In this document: piece after piece, positions 18,816-28,432 of the stretch | How positions within the stretch are numbered: the first letter of the stretch is position 1 | Layout of the letters: every line of letters begins with the position of its first letter | Assembly: GCA_002151545.1 (NCBI GenBank) | Contig: CP021237.1 | Coordinates: 372,001 to 436,000, forward strand | Origin: Sphingobacteriaceae bacterium GW460-11-11-14-LB5 | Lineage (GTDB): Bacteria > Bacteroidota > Bacteroidia > Sphingobacteriales > Sphingobacteriaceae | Reading direction: 5' to 3' | DNA: 64,000 nucleotides | Notes under the pieces: model-generated | The model's database searches: none | What the model saw: only the letters and a program-made list of their open reading frames with translations | What the model was told of the DNA's origin: nothing | Position numbers and translations under genes: made by a program

Positions 18816-19262
18816 TTAATTCATCTTTTTAAAATAAAAAACAGGTTTTGGCATTTCATCTGGCTGTGAAACCCAACCTCCTGATAGTTCTTTATCATTT
18901 AATAAAAGTATTCGAAAACTATTTCGATTCGATTGTGCACCTACAAACGAATAAAAAAACTGACCACCAACCTGACTTTGGTTTATTAAATAAGCGTTTG
19001 GTAAGCAATACCACTTGCTTTTATTTGTGCGATACGAAATACTTGAAAAATCGAATATTTGTCCTTGCATCAAATCGATTTCTTTATGTTTCTGCGAACC
19101 ATTAAAATTTCCGTGTGAAAATTTCCATCTTCCAATTAGCAGGGATCTTATTTCGGCAGTCTTCAAGTTTTGGTTTGATTTATTATAAATGGCTATGCCG
19201 AAAGGCCATGATATCATCGCAAGACCAATACAAATAATAGCTATAATGATGATCTTTTTCAT
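18816..19262 (-). CDS. hypothetical membrane-anchored or secreted small protein
   Basis: 148 residues with an N-terminal hydrophobic helix (about 2-27, IIIIAIICIGLAMISWPFGI) that may be an uncleaved anchor. The remaining beta-rich part begins LLIGRWKFSHGNFNG, resembling the first strand of lipocalin-like stress or lipid-binding domains in Bacteroidota. That resemblance is weak and only inference. It stands alone, convergent with the GH2 gene and sharing a hairpin terminator region. Confidence 0.6.
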   Translation of the reverse strand: MKKIIIIAIICIGLAMISWPFGIAIYNKSNQNLKTAEIRSLLIGRWKFSHGNFNGSQKHKEIDLMQGQIFDFSSISYRTNKSKWYCLPNAYLINQSQVGGQFFYSFVGAQSNRNSFRILLLNDKELSGGWVSQPDEMPKPVFYFKKMN

Positions 19263-19798
19263 TTGGTAGTTTTAAGTTGCTTAAAATCGATTCCGTCAAG
19301 TATTGAGGGTTGTGCATCTTTGTAGCGTACTGTTAAAGATTCTGATGAATCAGGAAAAGAGCGCTTATTATCTTTTAATTTTTTCAAAATCTTGTTTTCA
19401 AATGCTTATTAATCTTGATTACAGTAAATAGAATCAAAAAATAAATATTGCTAAAATAAATTACACTTTTTATTAAAATGGCAATTTGGAAGAATTCTTT
19501 TCTTTAATCAAGCGATTATCAAAATACACATATGGATGTTCCAGGTATGCGCTGCTATATTCTTACTTCAAAGGACTAAATTTTGGCTATTGGCCTTACA
19601 GATTATCATTACTAAAAACCATCCCTACGGTTCATTGCTGATACGATAAAATGAACAGGAAATTCTATCTTAGTTAAGTTCAACTAAAAAGGCTTAAAAC
19701 AAGTCAGAATTAACGATTTGAAATAGTCGATCTAGTTATATGCTAGCCAGGAAATGTTTCAATAGTGGTTCAGGTTATTTCATCACATAAAGGTTACA
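19263..19798. other. intergenic gap, nothing recognised
   Basis: AT-rich sequence between two divergent genes. No open frame with coding character, no repeat copy and no stable hairpin was found by eye. It should contain promoters for the small membrane protein and for the DUF5107 gene. Confidence 0.4.
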
Positions 19799-22700
19799 AT
19801 GAAAAAATATTTATGCTTCGCATTTTTAATCTGTGTCGTTACAGTCAATGCTTTTGGTCAGGAGGCTGCCCGTATCCGCGAATATAAGAAGGCATTTAAA
19901 ACTTATCCCTTTTCTGATCCTAATCCAATTCCTTCGTTTACCCACATTTATCCTTATTTCCGCTACGATGGATTTACCGATAAACCCGTACAAAAAGAAT
20001 GGAAAGTTATTGAGCTGGAAAATGCCTATTTAAAACTGACCATCTTACCAGAGATAGGAGGAAAGATATGGTCGGCCATTGAAAAATCGACAGGAAAATC
20101 TTTCGTTTACGATAACCATGTGGTGAAATTTAGGGATATAGCCATGCGCGGCCCCTGGACCAGTGGTGGAATTGAGCCGAACTATGGCATTATGGGGCAT
20201 ACACCTAACACGGTAACGCCGGTAAACTATTTGACCAGAAAAAATGACGACGGCAGTGTAAGCTGTTTTATTGGGGTACTGGATCTGCTAACCCGGACAA
20301 ACTGGACAATGGAAATTAATCTGCCCCGGGATAAATCATATTTTACCACCAAATGTTTCTGGTTTAATTCAACACCTGTTGAGCAGCCCTATTACCATTG
20401 GATGAACACGGGGATAAAGGTGAGTGGAAATTTAGAATACATTTATCCGGGCACCCATTATCTGGGGCATGAAGGCGAGCACAGCGACTGGCCGATAAAT
20501 AAGGAGAATGGTAAAGACATTTCTTTTTATGATAACAATAATTTTGGTGGGTATAAATCTTACCATGTATTTGGCAAATACACTGATTTTTTTGGGGCTT
20601 ACTGGCATGATGACGATTTCGGAATTGCAAGATATTCTGGTCACGATGATAAGGCAGGTAAAAAGATATGGATCTGGGGACTCTCAGATCAGGGCATGAT
20701 ATGGGAAAAGCTGTTGACCGATACAGATGGTCAATACTCCGAAATCCAATCCGGAAGATTATTCAATCAAACTGCTGATAAGAGTACCTTTACGCCATTC
20801 AAACATAAAAGTTTTTCACCTGGCGCGGCTGATTTATGGACAGAATACTGGTATCCTGTTTTAAAAACGAAAGGTTTTGTAAAAGCCAATGAGTATGGCG
20901 CATTGAATGTGAAACATGAAAATGGCTGGTTTAAAATTTATTTGAGTGCTGTACAGCAGATTTCAGAAACACTAAAGGTGACGCAGGGAGGGAAAAATAT
21001 TTATGATAAAAAAATAGCAATCGCCCCATCCAAAACTTTTACTGATTCTATAAAAATGGATGTGAATCCTGGAGATCTGGTTGTTACTTTAGGCGATAAT
21101 AAGCTGATTTACGAGTCTAAACCGGATGCCTATAACCTGAGCCGCCCGCTTGAATCGCCCAAAGATTTTAACTGGAATTCGGGCTATGGCCTTTATTTGC
21201 AGGGTAAGGCGCTGATGGATCAGAAAATGTACGCCGCTGCAGCAGAAAAATTAAAATCATCGTTAGCTAAAGAACCTAATTTTTTACCCGCATTGGTTAA
21301 AATGGCCGAATTAATGTACCGCAATATGCAGTATGCCGAAGCTTTAAAAGTGATAAAAAAAGCATTAAGTATGGATACGAATGATGGTGCAGCTAATTAT
21401 TATTATGGCATCATCAATGCAGAAATGGGCAATGTAATTGATGCTAAAGACGGTTTTGATATTGCAAGTTTGTCCATTGAGTACAGAAGTGCAGCTTATA
21501 ATGGTTTAGGTAAATTATATCTGGTAGAAAAAAACTGGAACAAGGCAATGGAGTATGCAGGCAAAGCGATTGATTATAACCGTTTTGATATTGCTGCACT
21601 ACAAGTACAGGCTATTGCCCTTCGCTATCAAGATAAAAATGCTAAACCGGTATTGGATACGATTTTGTCATTTGATCCACTTAATCATTTCGCACGTTTC
21701 GAAAAATATCTGGCAAAGCCTTCAGCAGAAAACAAAACAGCATTCACTTCAATGATCCGCGATGAGCAGCCAACCGAAACCTTTTTAGAATTGGCTGTTA
21801 GTTATTACAAAAGCGGGTGTTATGAGGAATGTGAAAAAGTATTGAACCTGGCGCCTACAAATGCTTTGGTAAATTATTGGCTGGCATTTTTGCAGTATAA
21901 AAAAGGATTGTCTTCCTCTCTACTATTAGAACAGGCCGATGCTACCTCTCCCGCATTTGTATTTCCGTTCCGATCAGAAGACCTCGAAGTATTGTTATGG
22001 GCAACACAAAACAGCAAAAGCTGGAAACCAAAATATTACCTTGCCCTTTTATATAAAGACCGGAATAACATCACTGAAAGCAAAAAGTTGTTTACCGCAT
22101 GTGGCGATCAGCCAGACTTTGCAGCTTTTTATGCCGCCCGTGCCGCAATGCTAATGGGGAACTCAGATCTTGCTGATCTTAAAAAGGCAATTGCATTAGA
22201 TAAAAATGACTGGCGTTACATTAAACTATTGGGCGATTATTACATTAGCCATAAGCAGAATGCGCTGACGGTAATTGAACCTTATTACAATGCACACCAG
22301 GACAATTATATCATCGGTATGTTGTATGCAAAAGCGCTGTTGCTTAATAAGGATTACCGAAAATGCACTGAACTTTTATCAAAAATCAATATCCTGCCGT
22401 TCGAGGGGGCTACAATCGGGCGCGAACTATATCGGGAGGCAGAGCTGATGCAAGCCATTGAAAGGATACAACATCACGATTATAACACCGCAATTACTTT
22501 CATTGATGAGGCAAAGAAGTGGCCGTTGAACTTAGGGGTGGGTAAACCCTATCCGGAAAATCTGGATGAACGTTTAGAAGATTGGATGAGTTATCTGTGC
22601 TATAAACAAATGGGAAAACGAGCAGCCGCAAAAGCCTCTTTACAAAAGATTATTCAGTTCAAATCTAAAATTGAGAATACCGTGAATAATTTTATCGCTT

Positions 22701-22906
22701 CCAATCATCTGGCAACGGCCTGGGCACTTGAAAAACTTGGAAAAAGAGCAGAAGCCAGCAAATGGCTGAAGGGGCAGGTTAAACAATATCCCGACAATAA
22801 AATAATAAATTGGTGTTTGCAGGTATTCGAAAATGAACAATTGCCGAAAACCGACATAGATGATGCGGGAATACGCTTACTGGAAAAGCTAAAACCGTTT
22901 AAATAA
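19799..22906 (+). CDS. secreted DUF5107 protein with tetratricopeptide repeats
   Basis: 1035 residues. Signal peptide ending around NAFGQ (residue 21). The N-terminal DUF5107 domain (about 40-330; VIELENAYLKLTILPEIGGKI, RGPWTSGGIEPNYGIMGHTP, WMNTGIKVSG) has the look of a carbohydrate-active beta-sandwich related to aldose-epimerase-like folds. The C-terminal half is a helical array of TPR units (for example AALVKMAELMYRNMQYAEAL and AYNGLGKLYLVEKNWNKAME) reaching about residue 1000. Such two-part proteins are common in glycan-degrading Bacteroidota and planctomycetes. An enzymatic role on sugars is suspected from the family but not shown here. Single-gene transcript. Confidence 0.85.
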   Translation: MKKYLCFAFLICVVTVNAFGQEAARIREYKKAFKTYPFSDPNPIPSFTHIYPYFRYDGFTDKPVQKEWKVIELENAYLKLTILPEIGGKIWSAIEKSTGKSFVYDNHVVKFRDIAMRGPWTSGGIEPNYGIMGHTPNTVTPVNYLTRKNDDGSVSCFIGVLDLLTRTNWTMEINLPRDKSYFTTKCFWFNSTPVEQPYYHWMNTGIKVSGNLEYIYPGTHYLGHEGEHSDWPINKENGKDISFYDNNNFGGYKSYHVFGKYTDFFGAYWHDDDFGIARYSGHDDKAGKKIWIWGLSDQGMIWEKLLTDTDGQYSEIQSGRLFNQTADKSTFTPFKHKSFSPGAADLWTEYWYPVLKTKGFVKANEYGALNVKHENGWFKIYLSAVQQISETLKVTQGGKNIYDKKIAIAPSKTFTDSIKMDVNPGDLVVTLGDNKLIYESKPDAYNLSRPLESPKDFNWNSGYGLYLQGKALMDQKMYAAAAEKLKSSLAKEPNFLPALVKMAELMYRNMQYAEALKVIKKALSMDTNDGAANYYYGIINAEMGNVIDAKDGFDIASLSIEYRSAAYNGLGKLYLVEKNWNKAMEYAGKAIDYNRFDIAALQVQAIALRYQDKNAKPVLDTILSFDPLNHFARFEKYLAKPSAENKTAFTSMIRDEQPTETFLELAVSYYKSGCYEECEKVLNLAPTNALVNYWLAFLQYKKGLSSSLLLEQADATSPAFVFPFRSEDLEVLLWATQNSKSWKPKYYLALLYKDRNNITESKKLFTACGDQPDFAAFYAARAAMLMGNSDLADLKKAIALDKNDWRYIKLLGDYYISHKQNALTVIEPYYNAHQDNYIIGMLYAKALLLNKDYRKCTELLSKINILPFEGATIGRELYREAELMQAIERIQHHDYNTAITFIDEAKKWPLNLGVGKPYPENLDERLEDWMSYLCYKQMGKRAAAKASLQKIIQFKSKIENTVNNFIASNHLATAWALEKLGKRAEASKWLKGQVKQYPDNKIINWCLQVFENEQLPKTDIDDAGIRLLEKLKPFK

Positions 22907-22963
22907 AGTTACCACAATGCAAATGAAATAGGTCTGCATTTGCTTATGGAATAGGGAAGCGTG

Positions 22964-23785
22964 TTAATGCGCTTCCTTCCAATCTTTAACTTTTAATTCA
23001 TCACCAACACGTATTGTACCTAAATGATGATGAAGCAGGTTTTGTCCGAACATGATTTTTTTGCCTGCTGTACGGTAACCGGCCAGCGTTCTCAATGGTT
23101 CCTGGCCTTTTTCGCCGGTTTGCTGATCGATCGTGATTAATACACATCTTGCACAAGGTTTTACCGCAGAAAACAGTACCTCGCCAATATGAAAACTTTG
23201 AAAACCGTCCTCCACATGAGGCTCGCCACCCGTAAAAACAAAATTTGGACGGAAACGGTCCATCAGAATGGGTTGGTCTAGCTTGTTGTTAAGGCCATCA
23301 AGCGAAGACTGACCGATAAGCAAACAGGGATAACCATCGGCAAAACTCACTATTTCATCATTCAAAGCATAATCACGGTCTACCCATCGTTTTTCAGTTA
23401 AAGGCATTTTTACCAGTCTAACCTTAAAGTTCAGGAAATCAGAAAACCAGTCGCTTACCGTTTTATTTACTTCAAGTGCTGTAGCGGTATCGTTCCAGAT
23501 TACAACTGAAATTTGCTCCCCGGTATCTTCATCCAAAGAAAAGAATATACTTTGCTCAGGTAATTTTTTATGGGAAACTGTTAATTTACCATCGCTAATA
23601 TTTACCTGCAATAGTGCCAGTTCAAAGTGTTTCCTTTGGGTAATAAAGATACCTTCCTCGTCAACAAGCATCCATCTTCTATCATATTGCAGGCCCCTTT
23701 CTTCGAGTTGCGCTTTTTCAAGGCGTATTCCACCCAGCGATTTGATGGGATAAATATTGATTTCAGAAAGGATAAACTTGTTCAT
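22964..23785 (-). CDS. MOSC domain-containing protein
   Basis: 273 residues. The MOSC N-terminal beta-barrel (about 1-120; LSEINIYPIKSLGGIRLEKA, YDRRWMLVDEEG, FITQR) is followed by the MOSC domain (about 125-265). The conserved cysteine lies in KPCARCVLITIDQQTG, matching the residue that holds molybdenum cofactor in mARC/YcbX-type proteins. A role in reducing N-hydroxylated compounds or delivering sulfur is family knowledge, not seen directly. The ferredoxin domain found at the end of YcbX is absent, so an external electron donor would be needed. It stands alone on its strand. Confidence 0.9.
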   Translation of the reverse strand: MNKFILSEINIYPIKSLGGIRLEKAQLEERGLQYDRRWMLVDEEGIFITQRKHFELALLQVNISDGKLTVSHKKLPEQSIFFSLDEDTGEQISVVIWNDTATALEVNKTVSDWFSDFLNFKVRLVKMPLTEKRWVDRDYALNDEIVSFADGYPCLLIGQSSLDGLNNKLDQPILMDRFRPNFVFTGGEPHVEDGFQSFHIGEVLFSAVKPCARCVLITIDQQTGEKGQEPLRTLAGYRTAGKKIMFGQNLLHHHLGTIRVGDELKVKDWKEAH

Positions 23786-23874
23786 GCTTTAAAGATAAAT
23801 ACACTTTTTTGATTTATCCTACTGGTTTGGACAAATGAAAAGTCATTGTTCTTCAGTACGGCCTAAAGTGTCTT

Positions 23875-24987
23875 TTATCCCTTCAAAATTTGAATAAGAT
23901 CATCATTAATATAAAATACTTCTCTACCATCTTTAGCTGCACTCACTATTTTTGCATCTTCAAGTTCTCTGAAGTATTTAGTAAGTGTCGTTCTTGAGCT
24001 AACACCAAGCAGATCTCCAATAAATTTAGGTCTAATATAGGGCTGGCTGAAAATAGCTTCATTAATTTCTTTATTATACCATTTGATCTTGGATTTTCCA
24101 TAAGATAGGGTAGCTTCCATCTGATTCAGAATACTTATGATCAACTGGTTAGTTAATACAGCAGTTTTTTCTACAGCATCAAGCATATATAGGAGCCAGG
24201 GTTTCCATGAACCTCTCTGGGTAACTACCCCTAGGTGATAGTAATAATCATCTTTGTTTAGGATAATGTATTTGGACAGATATAATATAGGTTGTTGTAA
24301 TAAATCTTTGTTGACTAAATATAAAAGGTTTAGAATTCTTCCAGTTCTTCCATTTCCATCGGTGAATGGATGTATTGCTTCAAATTGATAGTGGGCGATG
24401 CACATTTTTATCAGTGGGTCTGATGGGTACTTATTATCATCGTTTAGATATTCAATCAAATTGTCCATTTTTGCTTCAATTATGCCCTCTCCTCTAGGTG
24501 GGGTATATACAATCTCGCCTGATCTAAATTGACTTTGCCCTCTTCTGATCACTGTTAAACTTTGTTGGGGCCTGAAACCTGCCGTTGTATTTTTAATCTG
24601 TCTGAATGTACTGATGATACAATCCTTATCTATTTTTCCGTTTATTACAATCAGTTTATACCCTTCCCAAAGTGCCTCCCGGTACCTTAATACCTCTTTC
24701 GTTGCGGGCTTAATGTTATCTTCTCTAAGCGTATCTGAAACGGCCTTATATAATTCATCTTCTGTGGTGAATATATTTTCAATCGCGGTTGAGGTTTGTG
24801 CCTCCTGTAGTGCAATAGTGTTGACTAACATTGTTGGATTGGGCAGGCGATAAAGGCTGCTATTTGTTGTAGCCAATGCTCTTGAAGCTGTTACTAATTT
24901 TTTTAAAATATCTATATCCTCCTCAATACTTTCTAAAGGAGGTAAGAGTGGGAGATCATTGAAAGGACGTGTTCTATCATATACCAT
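23875..24987 (-). CDS. Fic family AMP-transferase with N-terminal inhibitory helix and C-terminal winged helix
   Basis: 370 residues. The Fic core motif HPFTDGNGRTGR starts at His206 and is complete, so AMP transfer (or another NMP transfer) to a protein hydroxyl is expected. An inhibitory helix matching the class II pattern (S/T)xxxE(G/N) lies N-terminal: Ser66-Thr-Ala-Ile-Glu70-Asn71. The Fic_N-type segment (PLLPPLESIEEDIDILKKLV) precedes it. The last about 70 residues form a winged helix (PKFIGDLLGVSSRTTLTKYF; DGREVFYIND), as in DNA-binding transcription regulators. Directly upstream lies a dense array of TGTTCA/TGAACA sites, which suggests autoregulation (inference). ATG start at 24987. 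Confidence 0.93.
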   Translation of the reverse strand: MVYDRTRPFNDLPLLPPLESIEEDIDILKKLVTASRALATTNSSLYRLPNPTMLVNTIALQEAQTSTAIENIFTTEDELYKAVSDTLREDNIKPATKEVLRYREALWEGYKLIVINGKIDKDCIISTFRQIKNTTAGFRPQQSLTVIRRGQSQFRSGEIVYTPPRGEGIIEAKMDNLIEYLNDDNKYPSDPLIKMCIAHYQFEAIHPFTDGNGRTGRILNLLYLVNKDLLQQPILYLSKYIILNKDDYYYHLGVVTQRGSWKPWLLYMLDAVEKTAVLTNQLIISILNQMEATLSYGKSKIKWYNKEINEAIFSQPYIRPKFIGDLLGVSSRTTLTKYFRELEDAKIVSAAKDGREVFYINDDLIQILKG

Positions 24988-25170
24988 AAATGTTCATTTT
25001 TATTATATCCTTAAGCGTATGTGTATAATATTAATTATTAATGGACAGACTTTAGGCATGTGTTCATATTTTACGAAATATTGAACATATCACAAAAATA
25101 TGTAATATTTTGAACAGAAAAGCATAATATGTTCATTTTTTTAAAAATAATGAACATATTATGCCATTTG
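24988..25170. promoter_or_regulatory. putative operator array upstream of the Fic gene
   Basis: Six copies of the hexamer TGTTCA or its complement TGAACA occur at 24991, 25061, 25082, 25111, 25130 and 25151. Two convergent pairs share the same layout TGTTCA-N15-TGAACA (25061/25082 and 25130/25151). The second pair is embedded in a perfect inverted repeat with 16-bp arms (GCATAATATGTTCATT at 25122-25137 and AATGAACATATTATGC at 25149-25164). One half-site sits 3 bases before the start codon. The MscS gene ends at 25217, so only the Fic gene can be the target downstream. Confidence 0.7.
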
Positions 25171-25216
25171 GTGTAGATTACTGACTTTATAATTCTTTTA
25201 GTCTATAATATTTGGA

Positions 25217-27565
25217 TTATAAAATGTCGATGTTGTTCTGCTCAAACACCTCAAATATCTGCGCATTGATCATGCTTCTTGTGAGATCAGCTTTAGAAAT
25301 ATCCTTACACCAGAAATAAATGTTGATATTGCTGTTGAGCTTACTTATCGGGCTGATCATAATGATCGGTTCTTTGCTGATAAAAACATTGCTGTTCTCT
25401 ACAATAATTTCTCTGATCAGGTTTACCACTTCAGTTGAATTAAAGGGTTTGGCAATTGATAAAGAAATATCTACCCGCATCTGGTTATTACTCAGTGTCC
25501 AGTTGATGATGTTGTTCGATAAAATGGAGCCGTTAGGAATAATAATTTCGGCGCCTTCGTCGCTAAGTAGGGTACTGGCGCGTACGCCGATTTCCTTTAC
25601 CCTTCCTTTTTTATTGCTCAGTTCTACAATGTCACCTATTCGGATCGTCTTATCAAAAATAAGGATAATGCCCGATACAAAATTGCTTACGATATTCTGT
25701 AAACCCAAACCAATTCCCACACCTAATGCACCCAGGATCACCGTTATTTTATCGATTGGCAGTCCGGAGGCTGCAACGGCGATTAAAAAGCCGCCAATTA
25801 ATAACACCAAACGGGTAACCAGTAATTTAGATCGCTCTCCTTTGTTATCATCAAAGCTATCATCGCCGGTATCGCCAAAGAAATAAGCAATGTATTTCTG
25901 CAAAAAGTTGGCAATCCAGATAATACCCAAAAACAATACAATGCCACCAAAAGTAAAAGAGAAACTGCCTATCGTTCTTTTCTCAGTCAGGATTTCCATT
26001 ACCGATTCATACAGCCCGTTAAAAATATTCAGGTTGGTAGTAAAGATGACAAACCAGATTAGGGTAGCGCCAATACCCGTGAGCCTTTTAAGTCCGGCAA
26101 TTACTGGCTGCCAGTCGAAATATTCCGGAAATCCCTTTCTGATCCTGCTGCTTTTCATCTGTAGCAAAAAGGCTTCTACCAATACTTTGGCCAGGATGGT
26201 TAACGATATGGCGTTTAAAAGCGAGCTTACCCCGGCAGAATAAAAAATCTGCGTGAGGGTAAAGCGGCCAAATAGATTACAAAAGGTAGCTATGATGGCA
26301 AAGACAACATAAATAAAACCCGTGGTCAGGATCATTTTATATCGTTTGGTTTGCTCATCGAGCATTTTCCATACCATAATGCCATAGGCCACCGAACTGG
26401 TCGTGAGGAACAGCAGGAGCCAGCGCTGGTATCTTGGTGGCATACCCAAAAGGCGTAAAAAAACCGGGGCAAGAAGGAGTACCACAAATATGCACCAATA
26501 GTAAAATAACTTTGCGCTTAGCTTTTTGCGGAAAAATACCGTGAGCAAAATAGCCAGTATAATCTCCACCGCTTCTATGTAAAGTGCAGGCGCCCGCAGA
26601 TCAAAGATTGGCGCCAGTGCAAAGAGCATAATAAAGGTGATGAGGTAAGGCTGCGGACTGATCAGCGAAAAACCATCAAGGGTTTCTAAACGGCCACGCT
26701 GTTTTACACTTCTGAAATTGAAGAATACCCAAAAGAAAAATATGGTACAGGTGAACAGCAATAAGAGCCGGCTGCTTCGGGTATATACAAAATAATAGCC
26801 TGATATTTCCTGCTCTCCTTTGATAAACCTGCGAAAGCCCATGCTTTTATTGGCCCGTTTGTTTACCGATTCCCATAAGTAACGGCGCTCTTTACCAAAA
26901 GCTTTAATGCTCACCGCATCGAGCTGACTATCGGTCAGGTACATTAACTCTTTAATATTGATCAGGTTAGAAGAGGTTCTGGCCTGCAGGTTGTTAATTG
27001 ATAAGGTAGTTGTTTTCAATAAACTATCCATCACTATCCGTTTCTTCTTTAACTCTGCAAACTGATCTTTAAACATCACCTGTATGGCAGGCACCGTAAA
27101 TATTTTAATCAGTACGGTATCTTTACGCAGGTTCAGAATCTCGGTTTTTAAAGCCCGTAGCTCCTTTTCATATTCATCAAGGTCTGATAAACAATCTTTG
27201 TTATTGCCTTGTAGTTCTTCCAGCAGGGTTTGGTCCATCTGCAGGTTTTGCAGGTTTGGAGACCTGTCACTTTGTGTTAAACGGCTTTTAAGCAGTGCCA
27301 GTGCAGCTTCATCCTGCGTTAAATGTGCTTCTATGGGCTTAAGTTTCTTAAAAGAGCCAACAGTAACCGGAACTTTATTAACGGTTTCAAATACTTTTTC
27401 CAGATGCGTGAGATAATCACCCCTGGTCAAGGTAGCAGAATCGGAAAGAATAGCTACATCCTGACCTTTATCTTGCTGCGCAAACACATGAGCAGAAAAA
27501 AACAGGATAAAAAGTAACGATATGGAGTTCCGGATGGCCGGGTAAAAAGAATTTCGTGTTATCAT
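25217..27565 (-). CDS. MscS family mechanosensitive ion channel, large form
   Basis: 782 residues. A signal peptide (about 1-29, ending VFAQQ) is followed by a helical periplasmic domain with coiled-coil character to about 250 (LEELQGNNKDCLSDLDEYEK region), then many transmembrane helices (about 265-570). The MscS pore and cytoplasmic domain come at the C-terminus: VILGALGVGIGLGLQNIVSN is the TM3 pore helix, then GIILIFDKTIRIGDIVEL and IIPNGSILSNNIINWTL. The architecture resembles the MscK/YnaI class rather than the short MscS. It opens under membrane tension to release solutes in osmotic downshock (family knowledge). Single gene. Confidence 0.93.
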   Translation of the reverse strand: MITRNSFYPAIRNSISLLFILFFSAHVFAQQDKGQDVAILSDSATLTRGDYLTHLEKVFETVNKVPVTVGSFKKLKPIEAHLTQDEAALALLKSRLTQSDRSPNLQNLQMDQTLLEELQGNNKDCLSDLDEYEKELRALKTEILNLRKDTVLIKIFTVPAIQVMFKDQFAELKKKRIVMDSLLKTTTLSINNLQARTSSNLINIKELMYLTDSQLDAVSIKAFGKERRYLWESVNKRANKSMGFRRFIKGEQEISGYYFVYTRSSRLLLLFTCTIFFFWVFFNFRSVKQRGRLETLDGFSLISPQPYLITFIMLFALAPIFDLRAPALYIEAVEIILAILLTVFFRKKLSAKLFYYWCIFVVLLLAPVFLRLLGMPPRYQRWLLLFLTTSSVAYGIMVWKMLDEQTKRYKMILTTGFIYVVFAIIATFCNLFGRFTLTQIFYSAGVSSLLNAISLTILAKVLVEAFLLQMKSSRIRKGFPEYFDWQPVIAGLKRLTGIGATLIWFVIFTTNLNIFNGLYESVMEILTEKRTIGSFSFTFGGIVLFLGIIWIANFLQKYIAYFFGDTGDDSFDDNKGERSKLLVTRLVLLIGGFLIAVAASGLPIDKITVILGALGVGIGLGLQNIVSNFVSGIILIFDKTIRIGDIVELSNKKGRVKEIGVRASTLLSDEGAEIIIPNGSILSNNIINWTLSNNQMRVDISLSIAKPFNSTEVVNLIREIIVENSNVFISKEPIIMISPISKLNSNINIYFWCKDISKADLTRSMINAQIFEVFEQNNIDIL

Positions 27566-27778
27566 CTAGCTTAAGCAGTATTGAATATTATCTTTTATTG
27601 AAAATATGGGTTTTCAAAAATAGGGATTAGAATTGATTTTCTGAGCGTATCACTTCGGCCACATTCTTTGGCCATTTCTTAAATTGCCTTACTGTAAAGC
27701 GAAATCAGTTTCAGATCAATGGTGAAGTTATGTGCGGATAAGACCAAAGGAAGACTTATTTCTGAACAAAAATTTCAA

Positions 27779-27814
27779 CAAAAAAAGGGCGGCAAAATAT
27801 TTTTGCCGCCCTTT
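27779..27814 (-). terminator. strong rho-independent terminator
   Basis: A 14-bp perfect stem AAAGGGCGGCAAAA/TTTTGCCGCCCTTT (27784-27797 with 27801-27814) with a very short loop is followed by a T-run on the minus strand. It starts 19 bases after the stop of the DUF2807 gene. Confidence 0.9.
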
Positions 27815-27832
27815 ACTAATATTGTGATGAAC

Positions 27833-28432
27833 TTATTTTGCTAATGAAGCTGTTTGTTCTGTACCAGTTACTGGAGAGCTCATTTGTGTTTTCAATGCTG
27901 CAAACCTGTCAAGATTCAATTTTGGAGTGCTTCCCATTACTAAGATGTGTTCTCCTGTAGCTCCGCTTAATTTTAAATCGGCACGGCCTTCAATTACAGT
28001 ATATAAACTTTCTGTATCTGAATCGATTTCAGCAACCGCATTTCCTTTTAAGAATAACTGTAGGTATTTAGCATCTAATTTACCAGCTGTTTTTACTACT
28101 GCATTTTCAGAAGCCTGTACTCTGTAGATATTGTTTACATAAACAGTAATCTTAGCGGTATTTCTATCTGCCGAACTAATTTTTAATGCATGTCCATCCT
28201 GGATTACTTTTACTTTACCAGTGTTATCATCATTGTAGCTTACGCCTTCTTTTTCTCCTTGTATCAATGTAATTTCTACATTTCCACTTACGATAACCTG
28301 GCTGATGTTTTTAGGTGCCGACATTTTAACTGGCTGTTTTTCGCCTGCCATTACACTTGTTGAGAAAATAGCAGAACTTAAAACGATAGCTGCTAATACT
28401 GATTTTGTTAGGGTTTTGATTGAGGTTTTCAT
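27833..28432 (-). CDS. DUF2807 (GIN domain) secreted protein
   Basis: 199 residues from the ATG at 28432, which begins a standard signal peptide (KSVLAAIVLSSAIFSTSVMA). The frame is open 31 codons further upstream, but that part has no signal character. The mature part is a right-handed beta-helix-like repeat (ISQVIVSGNVEITLIQGEKE; VYVNNIYRVQASENAVVKTA; KLDAKYLQLFLKGNA) as in the putative auto-transporter adhesin head GIN domain. These are periplasmic or surface proteins of unknown function, often responsive to stress or anti-sigma signalling. It is divergent from kaiC and closed by a strong terminator. Confidence 0.85.
   Translation of the reverse strand: MKTSIKTLTKSVLAAIVLSSAIFSTSVMAGEKQPVKMSAPKNISQVIVSGNVEITLIQGEKEGVSYNDDNTGKVKVIQDGHALKISSADRNTAKITVYVNNIYRVQASENAVVKTAGKLDAKYLQLFLKGNAVAEIDSDTESLYTVIEGRADLKLSGATGEHILVMGSTPKLNLDRFAALKTQMSSPVTGTEQTASLAK

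Noticed and set aside
22921..22947. Hairpin GCAAATG/CATTTGC after the DUF5107 gene
   Set aside because: Short arms, long loop and no T-run on the plus strand; not convincing as a terminator.
23875..24987. Fic gene as part of a toxin-antitoxin pair
   Set aside because: The inhibitory helix is built into the same protein and no small partner gene is adjacent.
25320..25886. Long plus-strand open frame of 188 codons
   Set aside because: It lies wholly antisense to the conserved pore domain of the MscS-type gene and has a low-complexity Ser/Leu/Ile make-up typical of a shadow frame.
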